Under the pieces are notes generated by a model. The model saw nothing but the letters and a program-made list of their open reading frames with translations, was not told the DNA's origin and ran no database searches. A stretch of 16,505 nucleotides of DNA from an uncultured Slackia sp. GTDB taxonomy: Bacteria > Actinomycetota > Coriobacteriia > Coriobacteriales > Eggerthellaceae. Position 1 is the first letter of the stretch. Each line of letters opens with the position of its first letter. Both the position numbers and the translations under genes were made by a program. The stretch spans positions 1 through 16,505 of the forward strand of contig CALBLG010000128.1 in assembly GCA_937895975.1 (NCBI GenBank). Direction: 5' to 3'. This document shows positions 13,790-16,505 of this stretch, one piece after another.

Positions 13790-15646
13790 GTGGCCGGCAT
13801 TCCCGATGACGATATTCGTCGCGTGCGCGAGGCGAGCGACCTGGTGTCCATTGCGGGCGAGCGGGTCGTTCTGCGCCAGCGCGGGCGCGATTTTTGGGGA
13901 TGCTGCCCGTTCCACAACGAGAAGTCTCCTTCATTCAAAATCGACCCCTCGACGCAGCTGTGGCATTGCTTCGGCTGCGGCGAGGGCGGCGACGTGTTCA
14001 GCTTCGTGATGAAACTCGACGATATCGGGTTCGTCGATGCCGTGCGGGAGCTTGCGCGCCGTGCGGGAATCCAGATTACCGAAGCTCCGGGCGCGGCGGC
14101 AAATCGCGGCAAGAAAGCCCGCTTGAAAGAGGTTTGCAACGAAACGGCGGCGTTCTACCATATGCAGCTGATGCGCGGGCGTGGGTCGAAGGTCGATGAG
14201 GCTCGATCGTATCTGTCTGGCCGCGATTTGGGCGGCGATGTGCCGAAGAAATGGCAGCTCGGGTTTGCGCCGGGCTCTGGGTCGCTCTTTGCCCATTTGC
14301 GCTCGAAGGGCTTCAAACCCAAAGAGATGGTCGATGCGAATGTGGCTGTGGAACGCGGCGGTGCCGTGCGCGACAGGTTCTACGAGCGCATCATGTTCCC
14401 CATTCGCGATGTCGATGGCGACGTTATCGCGTTCGGCGGGCGCGTGATTGGCAAGGGCGAGCCGAAATATTTGAATTCCCAGGAAACGCCCATCTTCCAT
14501 AAATCGGAGGTGCTGTTCGGCCTTGACAAGGCCAAGGCGACCATGGCGTCAACCGGTGTCGCCATCATTTGCGAGGGCTACACCGACGTAATCATGATGC
14601 ACGAGGCGGGCGTGACCAACGTGGTCGCCACTTTGGGAACGGCGCTTACGGTGCAGCACATTCGCGTGCTTTCTCGCCATGCCAAGCATAAGATCGTGTA
14701 CCTGTTCGACGGCGACGAGGCGGGCCAGCGTGCGGCCGATCGCGCCGCGCGGTTCATAGACGAGAGCATGTTGCCCGAAGCTGGCCGCAAGCAGGTTGAT
14801 TTGTGCGCGGTCACGCTGCCCGACAACCTTGATCCGGCCGATTTCGTGGTGCAGCGCGGCGGCGAAGCCATCCAGGAGCTCATCGACAATGCCGTTCCCT
14901 TAATGAGGTATGCAATCGATCGCAAACTCAGAGGGCGCAATTTGGCCGATTATGGTGAAAAGGGCAGGGTGCTTTCCGAAGTGTTGGAGCTTTTAGCACC
15001 CATCAAACATTCAGTTTTGGCGCAGGAATATGCGGGCTATATCGCCGATCGGTTGCAGCTCGATACATCGGTGGTGGTCGAGAAGCTCGCCGCCACGCGC
15101 GCGCCGCGCCCCATGGGCGATCAGGAACAGGGCGCTTTGTCGGCTGCGCCAGTGGCGAGGCCCCAGCGGCTCTCGCTCCCTCCGCGCGAGAAGGAGCGAC
15201 TTCGCATCGAGCGCGATTTCTTGTCGCTGTGCGCGGGGCGGCCTGAGATTGGCCTTGCGTATGCGGGGCCTTTGGCGCAAACGGTGTGGCATCGCGACAT
15301 CCACGGCAACATTGCCTCGGGCTTGCTGGACTTGCTTGCCGAAGATGCGTCGATGCCTGCCGCCGAGATAGCGAGAAAGCTTGACGAGACGTATCCCGGG
15401 GCGGCGTCGGTGCTTTCGGGCGGGTCGTCGCATGACGAGCGCGACCCGAACGAGCTCGCGAAGTTCTTTGCCGAGGAGCTTTCCATTCGCGATATGGAAG
15501 ACCTCATCAAAGAACTGTCTTCGCAGTTGAAACGACCGGGCGAGCTATCGGAAGATGACTACGAAATGACGTTTCAAAGCGTAGTGGCCATGCAAAAGGA
15601 GCTCGCCGAGGCTAAGCGTGCCCATAAGCCGCTCGGTTTAGAATAG
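13790..15646 (+). CDS. dnaG: DNA primase
   Basis: Makes RNA primers for replication. It is 618 residues from a GTG at 13790, preceded by AAAGGAG with 4 bases spacing. The zinc-binding domain has C39, H42, C60 and C63 (CPFH and CFGC). The TOPRIM catalytic core shows EGYTD at 262-266 and DGDEAG at 307-312. The C-terminal region (about 450-618) should hold the helicase-binding domain and is more variable and charged. Length and motifs are normal. It lies 12 bp after ribF and before the principal sigma factor gene, as in the classical dnaG-rpoD macromolecular-synthesis arrangement, but without rpsU. Confidence 0.96.
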   Translation: MAGIPDDDIRRVREASDLVSIAGERVVLRQRGRDFWGCCPFHNEKSPSFKIDPSTQLWHCFGCGEGGDVFSFVMKLDDIGFVDAVRELARRAGIQITEAPGAAANRGKKARLKEVCNETAAFYHMQLMRGRGSKVDEARSYLSGRDLGGDVPKKWQLGFAPGSGSLFAHLRSKGFKPKEMVDANVAVERGGAVRDRFYERIMFPIRDVDGDVIAFGGRVIGKGEPKYLNSQETPIFHKSEVLFGLDKAKATMASTGVAIICEGYTDVIMMHEAGVTNVVATLGTALTVQHIRVLSRHAKHKIVYLFDGDEAGQRAADRAARFIDESMLPEAGRKQVDLCAVTLPDNLDPADFVVQRGGEAIQELIDNAVPLMRYAIDRKLRGRNLADYGEKGRVLSEVLELLAPIKHSVLAQEYAGYIADRLQLDTSVVVEKLAATRAPRPMGDQEQGALSAAPVARPQRLSLPPREKERLRIERDFLSLCAGRPEIGLAYAGPLAQTVWHRDIHGNIASGLLDLLAEDASMPAAEIARKLDETYPGAASVLSGGSSHDERDPNELAKFFAEELSIRDMEDLIKELSSQLKRPGELSEDDYEMTFQSVVAMQKELAEAKRAHKPLGLE

Positions 15647-15655
15647 GCGTTCGTG

Positions 15656-15687
15656 GGCAAGTCGCGGGGACGGCCCCTTGACTCGCC
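15656..15687 (+). terminator. Hairpin after dnaG, possible terminator without T-run
   Basis: GGC and AGTC (15656-15663) pair with GACT and GCC (15680-15687) with one A-C mismatch. After a 2x2 internal loop, GGGG pairs with CCCC around ACGG. It starts 10 bases after the dnaG stop. No T-run follows, so it is at best a weak terminator or an mRNA 3' stabiliser or processing site. Confidence 0.4.
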
Positions 15688-15775
15688 ACGGCGCGATGGC
15701 GCTTGGGCTGATCGCCTTCAGGCGCGGCATGTTCGGGAGCGGTTCGGTCCCATTTGATGAAAACCATGCGTCGAT

Positions 15776-15806
15776 TGCTGCACAAGCGTACAAAAATGTG
15801 ATAATC
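15776..15806 (+). promoter_or_regulatory. Extended -10 promoter for the principal sigma factor gene
   Basis: GATAAT at 15801-15806 (5 of 6 to the -10 consensus) is preceded by TGT, giving an extended -10 element. TTGCTG at 15776-15781 is a possible -35 box but with a long 19-base spacer. Transcription would start near 15813, about 50 bases before the GTG. This gives the sigma gene expression independent of dnaG. Confidence 0.6.
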
Positions 15807-15863
15807 TAATTTGCTGTATCTTTAGGGCTCGTATGCCCATTTCACGGCGAAAGGATAGCATCA

Positions 15864-16505
15864 GTGTCTGCTGCCAAAACTAATGCGACCGTAGAGAATA
15901 AGAAAAATAAGAAGACCGTCGACGAGGAAGCCCTTGCGGGCGATGCCGGCATTGACGAAGTAAAAGAAGAATCGCTCGAAGACGAAGACCTTCTCGAGGG
16001 CCTTCCCGAAGAGGAACTGAAGGCTGTTGAGTCGAGTGCCGTCGCCGCGCTGCCGAAGGTGAATTCCACCCGCGCCCGCGCGCGTGCCCGTCGTCGTTCC
16101 AATGACGCGTCGGTCACCATGCTCACGGGCGACCCCGTGCGCATGTATCTGAAGGAAATCGGCAAGGTTCCTCTGCTTAACGCCGCCGAGGAAATCGACT
16201 TGGCCATGAAAATCGAGGCCGGCGTGGCCGCCACGGCCGAGCTCGAGAAGGCCGAGGAAGAAGGCATCGAACTCGAGCGTCGCGAGAAACGCCGCCTGTC
16301 GCGCGTCGAGCAGGTGGGCCTCGACGCCAAGCAGCAGCTGATCGAAGCCAACCTGCGCCTCGTTGTGTCTATCGCGAAGCGCTATGTGGGTCGCGGAATG
16401 TTGTTCCTGGACCTCATCCAAGAAGGCAACCTGGGCCTCATCCGCGCGGTTGAGAAGTTCGATTACACCAAGGGCTTCAAATTCTCCACGTACGCCACGT
16501 GGTGG
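15864..16505 (+). CDS. rpoD: Principal RNA polymerase sigma factor (sigma-70, 5' part)
   Basis: The frame is open from a GTG at 15864 to the right edge, 214 codons. AAAGGA lies 8 bases before the start. Residues 1-89 form a charged, low-complexity N-terminal extension (Lys/Glu-rich, then an Arg/Ala patch RARARARRRS). Region 1.2 begins at D90 (DPVRMYLKEIGKVPLL). Region 2 begins near L159 with EANLRLVVSIAKRYVGRG, LDLIQEGNLGLIRAVEKFDY and FKFSTYATWW, the core-binding and -10-recognition signatures of housekeeping sigma factors. Regions 3 and 4 lie outside the window. The symbol rpoD (also sigA) is used for the primary sigma. It has its own promoter 58-88 bp upstream. Confidence 0.95.
   Translation, partial: MSAAKTNATVENKKNKKTVDEEALAGDAGIDEVKEESLEDEDLLEGLPEEELKAVESSAVAALPKVNSTRARARARRRSNDASVTMLTGDPVRMYLKEIGKVPLLNAAEEIDLAMKIEAGVAATAELEKAEEEGIELERREKRRLSRVEQVGLDAKQQLIEANLRLVVSIAKRYVGRGMLFLDLIQEGNLGLIRAVEKFDYTKGFKFSTYATWW

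Overview
The window looks like a GC-rich actinobacterial chromosome, most likely a gut coriobacterium of the Eggerthellaceae. The grounds are the GC-rich third codon positions, the fused core gene order rimP-nusA-infB-rbfA-nrnA-truB-ribF-dnaG-rpoD, and an adjoining set of anaerobic acyl-CoA genes of the CaiA/CaiB/CaiC type, a kind expanded in that family. The assignment is an inference from gene content, not from a marker search.

Left third (1-4981, all minus strand). Four genes are transcribed right to left: an acyl-CoA dehydrogenase, a family III CoA-transferase that most resembles the FldA (phenyllactate/cinnamoyl-CoA) branch, an acyl-CoA synthetase, and an unrecognised protein with a Cys cluster that runs off the left edge. 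Together the three enzymes could activate a carboxylic acid to its CoA thioester (ligase), reduce or oxidise the alpha-beta bond (dehydrogenase), and pass CoA from product to new substrate (transferase). The same three activities occur in carnitine and caffeate respiration. Each gap between these genes holds a terminator-like hairpin, so expression may be stepped down along the cluster.

Divergent control region (4982-5589). About 600 bp of comparatively AT-rich DNA separates the two blocks. It holds several short dyads, a good promoter for the rightward operon, and an intrinsic terminator placed inside the leader just before rimP. This layout suggests attenuation of the rimP-nusA operon.

Right two thirds (5590-16505, all plus strand). 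This is a translation and transcription core cluster: rimP, nusA (with an unusual Cys/His tail), infB, then a 298-bp gap, rbfA, an NrnA-type DHH phosphoesterase, truB, ribF and dnaG, tightly packed or overlapping. A gap with an extended -10 promoter follows, then the start of the principal sigma factor gene, cut by the right edge. The infB-rbfA gap is the least expected part: two strong hairpins flank an imperfect palindrome of about 100 bp, itself bracketed by a 6-bp direct repeat.

No CRISPR array, transposase, tRNA or rRNA was seen. The most unusual items are the infB-rbfA palindromic element, the NusA zinc-finger-like tail, the terminators in the nusA leader, and the serially attenuated CoA gene cluster.
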